In this document: piece after piece, positions 42,035 to 53,490 of the stretch
Numbering within the stretch: position 1 is the stretch's first letter
Layout: every line of letters starts with the position of its first letter
NCBI GenBank assembly: GCA_946902875.1
Contig: OX336355.1
Coordinates: forward strand, 17,579,347 to 17,643,346
Origin: Nematopogon swammerdamellus
Lineage: Eukaryota; Arthropoda; Insecta; Lepidoptera; Adelidae
Direction: 5' to 3'
DNA: 64,000 bases
Notes under the pieces: generated by a model
Databases searched by the model: none
Told to the model about the DNA's origin: nothing
The model's input: only the letters and a program-made list of their open reading frames with translations
Translations under genes and position numbers: made by a program

Positions 42035-42802
42035 GGTTGACTGGAGGAAATGAATAATTGTAATCGGTTCGCCTAATATGCACTTTTTGCTTAAATATAT
42101 TGATATTGTATAGTATTTTATGTTGTTTTGATTAATGTTTGTTTTGTTAATTTCGTGTGCAATAACTAATAAGTAACATCTACGGAATACTCAATGTGCC
42201 AATATGGAAAATTGATATGGAATTTCCATATTTTTGCGAATTTGCAACAACGTCGTTATAACGGAACTGTGTTAATTTTTTTTTTACTGTTTAAATTATA
42301 TCTAAAACTTCGACATCTTTCTTTTCTCCTGAAATATGTAAGCAGTCATTAATACTATAAACTGTCACCTTTTTGGCATGTCGCAAATGTTAGAAGTGCA
42401 TTTTATTGACATAAACAAGTTTTATAATTATTTATAAATACTTAGCTCAACAAAAATTCATTTCCCAACCAACATTAACTAGATAGAAAAATTCAACATC
42501 CTTTATTGTTCCACAAATATGTTAAAACAAAAATTACACAGTGAGTAGTGCAAAGGTGCAAAGGCGGTCTTATCCCTTTAAGATATTTCTTTCACACTAA
42601 AAGGTTATATAAGATATAACCTTTTAGTGTGTGAAATGTGTAACTGAACTAATGTAGGTAGTATCAAGATAATTTGAGAAAGTTTTGAATTAAACATTAT
42701 AAATAAAATATGAATTATTTATATAGATATATAAGTAAAATACAATATTAAAAACAAATGCAAATTATGAGACAATAATAAATAATAAATAAGTTATAAG
42801 AG
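42035..42802. other. Non-coding, LINE 3' ends and a hairpin
   Basis: A family-K LINE end (+, 42035-42165), a family-K end on the minus strand (42495-42600) and a perfect 18-bp hairpin (CACACTAAAAGGTTATAT at 42593-42610 and its complement at 42614-42631). No coding frame. Confidence 0.5.
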
Positions 42803-43185
42803 ACAAGCTGTGCCCACGGCTCCGCCCGCTCTCATATTTCACTTCACTGCTAACCTCATAAGCCATTTAGCGTGATAGTAAGTAGCCTATAGTTGATGGG
42901 AAGAATCAAGCTATCCGTAGAATTTTGTTTTATTAAAATCGGTTTAGTGGTTCTCGAGTTATAAGCGGACAGACAGACATACACTCAGACACTCAGACAC
43001 TCAGACACTCAGACACTCAGACAGAAAGCAGACGTTGGATTTTATTATAGGTACCGTAGAATTTTGTTTTATTAAAATCGGTTTAGTGGTTCTCGAGTTA
43101 TAAGCGGACAGACAGACATACACTCAGACACTCAGACACTCAGACACTCAGACAGAAAGCAGACGTTGGATTTTATTATAGGTAA
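42803..43185 (-). repeat. Helitron-like repeat with internal tandem duplication
   Basis: The unit 42803-43053 matches 6121-6355. Its distal half (from CCGTAGAATTTTGTTTTATT through the CACTCAGA tract to GTTGGATTTTATTATAGGTA) is repeated at 43054-43185. Confidence 0.7.
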
Positions 43186-43321
43186 GGATAAGGAGTTAGG
43201 TAGCGTCCAAATTTCATGATAATAATGTGCTTATATGGCACTCGTCCTGTTCTAAAATTCATAAATGCGACATACAGATATAATATAATGCGACATACAG
43301 ATATAATATAATGCGACATAC

Positions 43322-43591
43322 AGGTGTAAAACTGTAGGTCCCTTCCCTTGCCCCCTTACTGGGTGGTAGGCTCAAATTGTAGCCGACTGGGTTGGTACCA
43401 CCGTACTGGATGTAAGATGGCCGCATAGCAGCCACGGTTGTGTTCTCCTCTAGTCTAGTATAGCCAGCAATCCAGGGAAGTCTCCGGTATGGCACCTACC
43501 TTCTCGAAGGTGATATTGGCTGGTTAGAGCATGTGCTTTGGCCCCTCCGACTCAGCCACCCATACCGGATTACATAAAAAAAAAAATAATA
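43322..43591 (+). repeat. SINE-D without the tRNA-like head
   Basis: GGTGTAAAACTGTAGGTCCC, CTTACTGGGTGGTAGGCTC, TTGGTACCACCGTACTGGAT, tail CCGGATTACATAAAAAAAAA. Three GCGACATACAGATATAATAT-like units precede it (43266-43321). Confidence 0.8.
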
Positions 43592-44180
43592 AAAAAATTA
43601 CATTAATTACCTGTTGCGTTATAATAACTGGTGCCTGAATAAACCTTTAAGTAACACTTAACTTATCAAGCTTGAGTAGGTACTGAGCAAAAATATAATA
43701 TTCATTCACATTCACAATTTGCATTAATAAATTGTAATTAATAATCAAGCACGTGTTTCATTATCACTATTTTACAGCCGTGCATTTTCACTATTTACAC
43801 ACACACCTTTCACTATTTATTTCCTAAGCGAATGAAATAACTGTTTTATGATCAATTTAACGCATACATAAATATACTGTGCACATTTTGAACTAAGAAA
43901 ACATTGTAGAGAAGCGGTTATGAAAGTTCTCTATGAGACAAAAGTGTTCGCTGCGGGAAAATTGCGAAAACTCAAGCGAAAAGCGTCTGCCTGCCCTACG
44001 TTCAGAAGACTACTGCTCTGAGGTGTGCGAAGGGGATAGCACGCTTCGGGCCCGCGAGCGAAAGAGATGTTGACACTTCTGACGTAGTCGCTGAAAATTT
44101 CGCGTACATTCTGCGCATGTATTCGTGGAAAGCTCGTATAGTCGTGCCGATGTGAATTGGCATTTGTTTTATATTAAATA
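43592..44180. other. Unassigned non-coding DNA
   Basis: No match elsewhere in the window; AT-rich with a GC-richer block at 43920-44150. No domain in its short open frames. Confidence 0.4.
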
Positions 44181-44485
44181 GCTTTTTTTTTATGGAAACT
44201 GACACGGTTGGCTACATCACCCACAACATCCGTGATGTCAGCCCATAACACCGGGTGAACTTGGTGCCACGTCAGTGCCTCCTTTGGGTCGTGCCGGCTA
44301 CACTGAACTGGACGGAAAACACAAACTATTTACATAGCCGTTTCGACCGACCTTTCATTCAGTGCGGTGGTACCAACCCGGGCGGGTTTAACCCTACCAA
44401 CTATTGATATAAGAAGGGAGTTATATCCCTTAGTCGCCTTTTACGACATACACGGGGAGAGGTGCAGTGGGGCTATTCTTTTAAA

Positions 44486-46716
44486 TAAATAAACAGATAT
44501 GCACAAATTTGTGAGGATGTCTTTCAGAATATGTTGTTAAGTGATGATTGCGACTGTGATAATTTTGAATGTATTATTAAATGTTTAAATGAAAAGATGA
44601 ATAATTTTGAAAACTACAATATGTACCAGTTAGAAAATTGTTTCTGCAGTATTAAGGTAATCTGTGATAATGAAAAATTTTACAAGATTTTAAACAATTC
44701 AACTTTAGATGAAATTTCATACAAGCGTTTTATTGATTTATTATATTTTAACATTGTACAAACACTGCAGTTCGCCTCTGAGCAAACATTCCGCCCCACG
44801 CGCGCGCGCAATGTAGTGGTAGGGTGGAATTACCATGTCAAGAGTGCTTATGATAACGCAAAGTCAGCATTTCGAGAATGGATGTCACGCGGCAAACCGC
44901 AATCTGGGCCTTTTTTAGACGAAATGCGTTCGGCACGTAAATAATTTAAAAGTAAACTCAAATGGGCCCAGAATAATCAAGAACTGATTAGGTTGAATAT
45001 TCTGGCCCGCCACAGACGTGAAAAGAATTTTTCCAAGTTCTGGAAAGCGACGAACAAACTTAAGCACGCATCTAGTCTACCTCTGTCTGTTGAAGGAATT
45101 CAAGATAAGAAACAGATTGCGGATCTGTTTGTTCGTCGCTTTCGAGTTGACAGTAACATTGATGAAGACGCATCCAGCCTCAGCGATGACGACTGTCGTG
45201 ATCGGGAGAGGATTAAATTTACACCAAACGAGATTTTTGAGACAATAAAGAAAATGAAAAGAGGTAAATCGCCCGGTCACGACAGTTTAAGCGTTGAACA
45301 CGTTCTGTACGCGGGCCAGAGTATTCACAACGTTCTATCACTATTCTATAACCTATGTGTTAAATACAATTACCTGCCGTGTGACATCATGCGTACTGTG
45401 GTGGTACCAATAGTTAAAAACAAAACCGGGGATATCTCGTCGAGCGCTAATTATAGGCCGATATCCCTGGCCACCATATTAGCCAAGGTGTTCGAGCGTC
45501 TCGTTCAGCCGAGGATACTATCTCACTTGAAGCTGGACGATGCACAGTTTGGCTTCAGACCGGGATTATCGACTGACTCTGCGATTTTCTCGCTTAAACG
45601 CACGGTTAGTCGGTATACTCGGAACGAAACATCTGTGTATGCGTGTTTCCTCGACCTGAGTAAGGCGTTCGACACGGTTTGCTATGGAAAATTATGGCGG
45701 AAGCTTCATGGGGCCGGGGTGCCGGGTGAGGTCACCCAGCTCCTCAAATACTGGTACACCAATCAAGATAACTGCGTACGTTGGGGGGGCGAGTTATCGG
45801 ATCCCTACAGGTTGTGTTGTGGTGTGAGACAGGGCGGGTTGACCTCTCCCGACCTGTTCAACCTGTATGTTAATGACCTGATCGTTGAACTCAGCAACAC
45901 CGACGTCGGACTCAAGCTGGGTTCAAGATATGTTAATAACCTGAGCTACGCTGACGACATGGTGTTGCTGAGTCCATCGATCAAAGGACTTCGAAGACTC
46001 TTAACAGTGTGCGAGAGATACGCGGCGGAACATGGGCTCGCGTACAACGTCAAAAAGACTGAAATGATGGTATTCAAACACCGTGCTGGGCCGAACCATG
46101 TTCCGCCAGTATATCTAAATGGCTCAGTCATAAAACGGGTTGAACAGTTTAAGTACCTTGGTCACGTGCTGACTTCCGACCTGAAAGATGATGCTGATAT
46201 TGAGAGGCAGCGGAGGGCATTATCCGTGGTTGGCAATATGGTGGCTAGGAGGTTTGGCAAATGCCCTGAGGAGGTGAAAATTACCCTATTCAGGGCATAT
46301 TGCCAAACTTTCTACACGTGCCAACTGTGGACGACGTACACAAAAGGGGCGTATAATGGTGTAAGAGTCCAGTACAACAACATCTTCAGGCAGCTCATGC
46401 AGTTGCCCAGACACTGCAGTGCATCGGGCATGTTTGCAGATGCAAGAGTGCAGGACTTTTACGCCATTATGCGCTCCAGGGTATCCGGATTCCGACAGAG
46501 ACTCGTGATGAGCTCGAACGAGATTCTCGCAGGGCTTTCACAAAGCCTGTGCGGCGGAATGTTTGCCCACTGGGAAAAAATTATGACTACACCCAACGGG
46601 GTATGAAATGTTTGCTGTTATTTTTTAATTTTTTATTGTGTGTTGTGTATGTATTGTGAAGTGTGGGTTTTTTTTGCCTGAATAAAGAATTTTATTATTA
46701 TTTATTATTATTATTA
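44486..46716 (+). mobile_element. 5'-truncated LINE inserted in SINE-B
   Basis: 2.23 kb from the target duplication to a (TTATTA)n tail at 46690-46716 preceded by AATAAAGAAT. Holds the linker and RT of one polyprotein; the endonuclease is absent, as expected from 5' truncation. Confidence 0.8.
44531..46606 (+). pseudogene. LINE reverse transcriptase with one in-frame stop
   Basis: Two open stretches in the same frame: 44531-44944 (linker; LQFASEQTFRPTRARNVVVG) and 44945-46606. They are parted only by TAA at 44942-44944, where a Tyr-like codon would fit (SARK, stop, FKSKLKWAQNNQE). RT motifs: KSPGHDSLSVEHV, NYRPISLATILAKVFERLV, QFGFRPGLSTDSAI, FLDLSKAFDTV, GVRQGGLTSPDLFNLYVNDL, YADDMVLLSP and a C-terminal thumb. 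Clade uncertain (CR1/Rex/Daphne-like). Apart from the stop the frame is clean, so the copy is fairly young. Confidence 0.85.
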
Positions 46717-46742
46717 TTTAAAGTACCGGCCCCACACGGTAC

Positions 46743-47625
46743 GAGCTTTTTCAGCTATTTAAACATTTGTAAGATTTGAGAGTTAGAAATAATAAATAAA
46801 ATAATTATTCAGAGGGGGGATGCTGCGTCCGTCCTAGGGACAATGTGTTTGGCTCCTATAGGGGAAATCTTTTATTTATAAGTTGTGTTTATTAATTTGT
46901 TTTATCATATAAATTACTGGAATGTAATCGTTTCAGAACCAAATGGCATGCCACTTAGATCCGACAGAAACAACTTGAAATGGACAATTATTGCTGTGTA
47001 AGAAAAAAAAATATACGGTTGGTACAATAATTGGACCAATTATGGATGGTTTTAAAATTATGAACTTTTTTACGACTTCGATGAAAACTAGAAAAAAATT
47101 TAATTTCAAAAGATATCATTCACAATTTCAGATTCCTAACATCAAAAGTATGCAAATTTTAAATTATCGTCAAGAATTTTAACAAAAATCTTAAGGCAAT
47201 AGCTTTTTTAAACAAATGCACAGATTGTTCCAAAGCAGTGGTCTATGAATTCAAAAGCACGCATGAGTACGCATGTGGAACTGTGTAATTTTGTAAATAC
47301 GAGTATATTTGGACAGTGTAGACATCTAAAAATAAACTGTCCATTTTTTAAAACAATGTTGACTGATCGAAAATCATGTTGACGCATTCTATAAAAAGCA
47401 CATACTACTATGTATAATGTATATCGAAAAACGGCATAGAAATCGGTTCAGCCGTCATTAAGATAAATTGTAACACGACACACATATGCAATAATACACC
47501 ACAACAACTAAAACAACATACTTGTATTGACTATTAATTAAGTAATTATTATTTTATCTTCAATTCTCACACTCAAGTATTTTGCTACTACCTACTTACA
47601 TTACATTCATAATCGACTCTTAAAC
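46743..47625. other. Unassigned non-coding DNA
   Basis: AT-rich, no matches to other parts of the window and no convincing coding frame. Short phrase AAATCGGTTCAGCCGTCATT at 47440 is typical of Helitron-like debris. Confidence 0.4.
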
Positions 47626-47815
47626 ATGATGACCGGAAGGAATTTCTGTAAGGGATAAGTTCACCCGGTGTTATGGGCTAACATCACGGATGTTGTAGGT
47701 CATGTAGCCAACCGTGTCAGTATCCATAAAAAAAAGTCCGCCTTTGCACCTTATGTAAATAATATATGATTTTGTAAAAACATTTCTGGAGCAATAAATT
47801 ATTTTCTATCTATCT
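47626..47815 (+). repeat. Family-K LINE 3' end with a SINE tail inserted
   Basis: GACCGGAAGGAATTTCTGTA...AGGGATAAG is broken at 47659 and resumes at 47736 (GTCCGCCTTTGCACCTTATG). The 76-bp insert is a 5'-truncated SINE-A/B end (TTCACCCGGTGTTATGGGCT...GTATCCATAAAAAAAA). The LINE end finishes with GGAGCAATAAA and (ATCT)n. Confidence 0.75.
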
Positions 47816-48210
47816 GCTACACTCTTTCATGTTACACTGAACATTGGCATATCATAAAGGAATTTCATAAATTATTATTTTGAGATATTATTCGTGCGAA
47901 TCCGCCAATTCACAATCGACAAACTATTTCATAATGACATCGTATATGTGTGGGTTTCAAAAAATGTCTGTGTATTAGTGTTTAAATCGTTTAGGCTGCT
48001 TTATATATCCGTTCCTGATGATGACAGTAGAAACTGTAAATGAGTTAGTTCTTACTCAATGTGATATCAGATACTAATCAGATAGTGTAGATTCTGCGCT
48101 CGTATTCGGCGCATGTAAAATTAATCTTCTGCCGTCTGTATTTTTACTTATAACTTGGGAACTGGTCAACTGATTTACATGCGGCTTTCACCAATGCATT
48201 TTTACATTTT
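47816..48210. other. Unassigned non-coding DNA
   Basis: No repeat match and no coding frame recognised. Confidence 0.4.
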
Positions 48211-48213
48211 TAT

Positions 48214-48425
48214 CTACAGCCGACACAGGCGGCTGCGATCAAAAACCCGATGGAAGATCAGGCGCAGCCAATAACACCACTCCTCGCGAAACCACGCTGA
48301 AATGGTCGTCGCGTCGTCTAATTTATTGACACGCCTTTTGAAGATCTCCAAGGTCAACGACGACTCCACGACGACAAAAAAAGCTTCAGAATTTAACAAA
48401 ATATAAGACAGAGATTTTTCAACAA
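48214..48425 (-). pseudogene. LINE C-terminal remnant
   Basis: Minus strand: EAFFVVVESSLTLEIFKRRV, NKLDDATTISAWFREEW. The FKRRV tail resembles the end of CR1/Jockey-type RTs. Short, no RT core. Confidence 0.4.
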
Positions 48426-48799
48426 CTTTTTTATTTATTTCGTTTACTCGGAAAATCAACAGCATTTTTACACTGTTTATTATTTATTACTGTGTTGTTT
48501 ATATAAATTGTATTATATTCGTTTAGTGTATGACTTAGGATCTTTCAGGAGAAGCTTAAAAAGGCATCTGTCACGCCGGCACGGCATTCGCAGCCCCCGT
48601 TCGAACCTAGACTTTAGGCAGTTTATTTATATACCAAGGCCAAAACACCGCATAAAATAAAAGTAGCGGTCCCACTGGGGGTTGTGTAGATTTTTTTAGG
48701 ATAGAGCTGAATATAAATGTTTTATTACACAAATAAAACAGTAACACAAGAAGAAAACATACGGATAGCGTACAAAGGCAGAATTATCACTAGGAGTGA

Positions 48800-49162
48800 T
48801 TTTTTTTTTTTTTTTTTTTATGGAAACTGACACGGTTGGCTACATCGCCTACAACATCCCTGATGTAAGCCTATAACACCGCGTGAAATAGGTGCCATGT
48901 CAGTGCTTCCCTTCATTTCATGTCAGCTACACTGAACTGGACGGAAAACACGAACTATTTAGATAGCCGTTTCGACCGAAGTTTCGTTCAGTGCGATGGT
49001 ACCAACCCGGGCGAGATAAACCCTGCCACTTAGTAGGGTAAGAAGGGAAGTGACCTACAGTTTTACGTGAAGTCCGAACCGCGGTCAGCCTCCAACGGTC
49101 GGGCGGTCACCCATCGAAGGACTGCCCGCGCCGAGGCGTCCAATGAGCTACCGAAGCTGACA
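48800..49162 (-). repeat. SINE-A, full length
   Basis: T-run of ~20, ATGGAAACTGACACGGTTGG, body of the ATTTCATGTCAGC subtype, core, B box GAAGTCCGAACCGC, 5S-like GTCACCCATCGAAGGACTG, and A-box end ATGAGCTACCGAAGCTGAC. Confidence 0.8.
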
Positions 49163-49596
49163 TCTTCTTTTTGCTGCTGCCTGATATGATTCTTCCAGCG
49201 AACCTTTTCAAAATTTCTAAATAACTGCGTTACCGTCGCGATGGACTTTCATAAATGTAATCTCGTATTTAAGTATGTTTCGAAGGGTGCGGGAGGAGGT
49301 TTAGCGGTGCAGAAAATAAGTGACTGCAAAATAGCTTCCAACTTTGCCATTTAAAGGCGCACCTGCCTGTTGCGCGCGGAAATGAAGCGAAGTGGACAAA
49401 ATACGAACCGTGTGGGCGGCTAGTTGTAGGCGTTAGATATTCTCTACGTCGTCGTCAGCGGTTCCCAAACCCAATACTATTTTAATCTGTACCCCTTAGC
49501 GAGTTTTCTGAAACCCAAGTACACCTGATTGAAATCATTACTAATAAATAATAAATCTGCAAGGGATGGTGCTGGTGGACTGTATAACCATAGGTC
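49163..49596. other. Unassigned non-coding DNA
   Basis: No match elsewhere in the window; no coding frame. Confidence 0.4.
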
Positions 49597-50077
49597 GTAC
49601 CGTGTGGGGTCGGTACTTAAAAAGAATAGCCCCACTGCATCTCTCCCCGTCGCATGTCGTAAAAGTCGACTAAGGGATAAGAAAATTCGTCAGCCTCGGT
49701 AGCTCAGTGGCGCGGTTGGTTAGTCAACTGGTATTAATCAACGCTGAGCGCGGTCAGTGATTGGATGGGTGACCGCTCGACCGTTGGAGGCTGACCGTGG
49801 TTCGGATTCCACGTTAAACTGTAGGTCCCTTCCCTTCTTACCTTACTAGGTGGTAGGGTTTATCCCGGCCGCGTTGGTACCACCGCACTGAACGAAACGT
49901 CGGTCGAAACGGCTATGTAAATAGTTCGTGTTTTCCGTCCAGTTTAGTGTAGCCGACATGAAATGAAGGGAAGCACTGACATGGCACCTAGTTCACCCTG
50001 TGTTATGGGCTGACATCACGGATGTTGTAGGTGATGTAGCCAACCGTGTCAGGTTCCATAAAAAAAAAAAAAAAAAA
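49597..50077 (+). repeat. Composite SINE, near-identical to 3637-4113
   Basis: Same head piece, same junction (AAGGGATAAGAAAATTCGTC) and the same SINE-A subtype, with only about ten base differences by eye. Ends in a longer poly-A (50060-50077). Confidence 0.85.
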
Positions 50078-50269
50078 GGTCGCTGGTTTAAATCCGGCTC
50101 GAAGGACCAACAATGTAGAGCAAAGTTGTGGTGGTGTGGTGCCTCCTACCTTGATGTTGGGTTCTCCACCCGCAGCCGCACCTTCGATAGCTCAGTTCTT
50201 CAGGTAGTAGTCGTCAGCACGGAAACGTCCCGGTGTCCGAGGATTTTTAGAAATATTTTCTGTATGTAT

Positions 50270-50378
50270 GTATATTCACTGCTGGGCATAGGCCTCTCCC
50301 AAGGCACGCCACCACACGCGGTCTAATGTATGTAGAGGCCTATGTCCAGCAGTGGACCGATACAGGCTGATGATGATG
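50270..50378 (+). repeat. LINE 3' end with (TGATGA) tail
   Basis: TTCACTGCTGGGCATAGGCC...CAAGGCACGCCACCACACG joined in inverted orientation to GCCTATGTCCAGCAGTGGAC and ACAGGCTGATGATGATG: two partial 3' ends head to head. Related to 7527-7790. Confidence 0.6.
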
Positions 50379-50586
50379 TATGTTCCTCCATAACTCTTAA
50401 ACCGATCATCTGAATTAGATGAACTTCATACAAGCACATTTACCTATACGAGACACAGGATAGGCTAAATAAAATTCAGTTCCGGTTACACTAAGATGTG
50501 GCTCCCATTAACCGAAATATTCCGTGCTCGCTCGCTCATACAGAAATAGGTATTACTGTATGAGCGAGCACGCGGCGGCTCTTTTT

Positions 50587-50830
50587 TATCTAATCCGGTA
50601 TGGGTGGCTGATTCGGAGGGGCCAAAGGCCTGGCTTAGTTCAAGTTAACGATATTCTTCTCGATAAAAGTAAGTAAATAAGGGCGAGGCCGAAGGCCGAG
50701 CTGCGTTTAGATAAATGACAAACCTTCTTACGCCCTCGGGCTTAACCTTTAATGACTTGCTATCATAGAATAAATACTATCGTTTACGCGACCGCAGCTC
50801 GGCGTTCGGCAGGGCCTTACATAACTTAGC
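50587..50830. repeat. SINE-D scrap and minisatellite units
   Basis: A 42-bp SINE-D tail (TAATCCGGTATGGGTGGCTG) is followed by one unit of the 67-bp minisatellite (50655-50720) and an inverse, diverged unit (50770-50825), with a gap between them. A miniature of the 8.9-10.4 kb arrangement. Confidence 0.55.
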
Positions 50831-51349
50831 TAATAAAAAGATTGTAAAAATGATATTATCAAAATGAAACAGGGCAATGCGTAAGAGTGCGTTGTAAAGA
50901 TCATTAGCTTCAATATTTCCGCCGGTCGCTCGAAAATGTCAGTCGCTTCGCTTGTGGAGTATCCTTTGATATCGAGCAGACTCGACGCGCGCGACGAAAC
51001 AGCGATAGTATGGAAAGAACTTTGATGTGAAACAATTTTATTGAACAAGTTGTTTTTATTTTTAGTTTCGAATTATATTCAGATTCAGATCCAGATATTT
51101 ATTTCGCCATAAAGAACACACAACATTAACAATATTAAATTGAGACATAATATGCATATTCAGTATTGTTCGTCATCATTTTTTGGCATGTCCCGCTTAG
51201 CAATGCAATCTATAAGGAAGAACCGGGAAAGAAACCTTATAGAGCTTTTTTTTAATATAACTTTCATACTAAGTACCATTGGCGCTCTGCGAAATGTTTT
51301 TGTCTCGTTTCTCCCAAGCGGCGGACTATTTCTCGGGAATTTGTATGTA

Positions 51350-51484
51350 ATTCGTTTCCTTGACCTCGAGGAACGCGAGAAACGGATAGCAATCGCTATT
51401 CAGCGCGGGAATGCTGCGAGCGTTTTGGGTACCCTTCGAGGAGAGAGCGATCAAAATTTGTGTGACATTTTTTATGTTGTTTAG
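51350..51484 (+). pseudogene. Retroelement C-terminal fragment (QRGNA module)
   Basis: EEREKRIAIAIQRGNAASVL, then GTLRGESDQNLCDIFYVV and a stop at 51484. Only the last ~40 residues fit the family; the upstream open frame does not. Confidence 0.55.
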
Positions 51485-51583
51485 GTTAGTTTATTATTAG
51501 TCATAAATTTTTTTGTTAATTTCATATTGTGCAATAAATATATTTCCTTTTTCTTGATAAAATATTATATCAGATGTGTAATT

Positions 51584-51775
51584 TTAAGAGAGGGAGGGAG
51601 GGAGAGGGAGTGAGGGGGAGGAGGCGGGGTGAGGGGGAGAGAGCGAGAGGGCGAGAGGGGGAGATATGAAGAGAGGGAAATAGGGGGAGAGGGAGAGAGG
51701 GGGAGAGGGAGAGAGGGGGAGAGGGAGAGAGGGGGAGAGGGAGAGAGGGGGAGAGGGAGAGCGAGAAAATACAAG
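51584..51775 (+). repeat. 190-bp GA-rich tract
   Basis: Nearly pure purine: GGGAGGGAGAGGGAGTGAGG, then units of GAGAGGGGGAGAGGGAGAGA with a 20-bp period from 51680. Not coding; open frames through it are compositional. Confidence 0.9.
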
Positions 51776-51803
51776 AGAAGCGATCTTTATTATCATATTT
51801 GCG

Positions 51804-52193
51804 TTTTTTTATGTAATCTGGTATGGGTGGCTGAGTCGGAGGGGCCAAAGCGCATGCATGCATCACCAGCCAATATCACCTCCGAGAAGGTAGGTGTCAT
51901 ACCGGAGACTTCCCTGGATTGCTGGATATACTGGTCTAGAGGAGAACACAAACGAGGCTGCTATGCGGCCATCTTACATCCAGTACGGTGGTACCAATTC
52001 AGTCGGCTACAATTTGAGCCTACCACCTAGTAAGGGGCAAGGGAAGGGACCTACAGTTTTACGCCGGTTCCGAACGGTGAAGCAGCAGGTAATGCAGCAG
52101 GTATGCACCTAAATTTTTCCGTCAGATAAAACTCATTGGTACACGCCGACCGGATGAGAAGCCAATGCCCAAACCACTCGGCCACCCACCGCT
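51804..52193 (-). repeat. SINE-D, full length
   Basis: Minus strand: head GTGGCCGAGTGGTTTGGG, damaged B-box region, CACCGTTCGGAACCGG, core CTTACTAGGTGGTAGGCTC, tail CAGATTACATAAAAAAA. The A box and tail are clear. Confidence 0.85.
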
Positions 52194-52224
52194 TGTTAAT
52201 TTAAATCGCTTTAAATCGGATTTG

Positions 52225-52280
52225 CTATTAAACCCAGTATACCGCGAGCGAAGCCGCGGGCAAAAGCTAGTATTGAATAA
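52225..52280 (+). repeat. Helitron-like 3' end
   Basis: CCGCGAGCGAAGCCGCGGGC, AAAAGCTAG, T. The 5-bp stem CCGCG/CGCGG and the terminal CTAG-T fit a Helitron 3' terminus. The same end is at 60205-60233. Confidence 0.5.
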
Positions 52281-52396
52281 TAAGAGAGAACACAGCCGCA
52301 GCTGCTATGTGGCCATCTTACGTTCAGCACGGTGGTATCAACCCAGTCGGAGAGAATTTGAGGCTACCACCTAGTAAGTGGCAAGGGAAGGTACCT
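52281..52396 (-). repeat. SINE-D core fragment
   Basis: AGAGAACACAGCCGCAGCTG, ACGGTGGTATCAACCCAGTC, CTACCACCTAGTAAGTGGCA. It ends at the first base of the SINE-A that follows. Confidence 0.75.
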
Positions 52397-52736
52397 GTCA
52401 GCCTCGCTAGCTCAGTGGTGCGGTCGGTCGACTGTCGGTCGGATCATAAGCACACGTGGGCGCGGTCAGTGGATGAATGGGTGACCGCTAGACCGTTGGG
52501 GGCTGACCGTGGTTCTGATTCCACGTAAAACTGTAGGTCCCTTCCCTTCTTACTTTACTAGGTGGTAGGCTTTAACCCGTCCGGGTTGGTACCACCGCGG
52601 TCCACTGACGGTCCAGTGTAGCTGACACGACCAAAGGGAAGCACTGACATGGCACCTAGTTCACCAAAGCGTTATGGGCCGACATCACGGATTTAGTAGA
52701 TGATGTAGACTTCCGTGTCAGTTTCCATAAAAAAAA
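52397..52736 (+). repeat. SINE-A, full length
   Basis: A box CTAGCTCAGTGGTGCGG, 5S-like GCGCGGTCAGTGGATGAATG, B-box region GGTTCTGATTCC, core TTTACTAGGTGGTAGGCTTT, tail GTCAGTTTCCATAAAAAAA. The body is slightly shortened. Confidence 0.8.
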
Positions 52737-53290
52737 CTACAGTTAAGTTTTAGGCTATGTACGTACAGTATATATTACAAGCCTCTTCCACATAATGCAG
52801 CTCGGACGTTAGATCGAGTAGGTAGGAACATTTACTAAGTAATATTTCTAAATATACGCCGGGCTTAAATCACGTTCAATGCTACTTTTGAAATATGTAT
52901 ATTTAGATATTTTTATTTTACGCTCGCGAAATATGACGACCCTCACGCGATTTGACCATGGAATTTGAATCAGTGGAGATGGCATGATATTTTTAATGCA
53001 CTTTCCAAACGATTGTTTTGCCACGATTCACCCTTCATATACACATAAACGAATGTGTTTTTATTTAATTAAGATTGACAGAATGTATTTTTATTTTTAT
53101 TTAATGTTTTTAATTATTATTGAAAATTTGTAATATTAATAATTTGTGTGTTATGATTTGTACGCAACAATAATTTATAAATGACCTCTATAGAAGCTAT
53201 ATAAATAAATATTCTATTCCATAAAAACATCCCCAGACGCTGTGGAATACTGAAGGGAGTGATTGTATACGTGAAACTGAGTAACTTATT
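52737..53290. other. Unassigned non-coding DNA
   Basis: AT-rich; ends in a stretch with poly-A-like signals (ATAAATAAATATTC). No coding frame or repeat match. Confidence 0.4.
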
Positions 53291-53294
53291 CTAG

Positions 53295-53425
53295 AACTAG
53301 CTTATGCCCACGGCTTCGCTCGCGGTAGACTCGTTTTAATAGCAAATCAGATTTAAATTAATATATGATAATAAACTATTACTTCTCTTATATTCTCTCT
53401 CTCTCTCTCTCTCTCTCTCCCGTCC
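53295..53425 (-). repeat. Helitron-like end and (CT)n
   Basis: CTAGCTTATGCCCACGGCTT, CGCTCGCGG (53298-53325), then TCTCTCTCTCTCTCTCTCTC at 53395-53419. Confidence 0.5.
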
Positions 53426-53490
53426 ATACAAAGGCTATTTAGCTTGATGGTATATAGCCTATAGTGAGCCTCAAGAACTACTCTTTCCAT

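Larger units (their letters stand above)
44183..46742 (-). repeat. SINE-B split by a LINE insertion
   Basis: Tail and body are at 44183-44485 (T-run, ATGGAAACTGACACGGTTGG, core, then GCAGTGGGGCTATTCTTTTAAA). The head resumes at 46717 (TTTAAAGTACCGGCCCCACA) and ends GGTAC at 46742. TTTAAA is duplicated (44480-44485 and 46717-46722). Intact copies read straight through this point, so the LINE inserted into this SINE. Confidence 0.85.

Noticed and set aside
44002..44205. Minus-strand open frame of 67 codons
   Set aside because: Runs into a SINE tail at its start and has no domain.
51565..51866. Minus-strand open frames rich in SLPLPLSPSP
   Set aside because: Translation of the GA-rich microsatellite; composition alone keeps the frame open.
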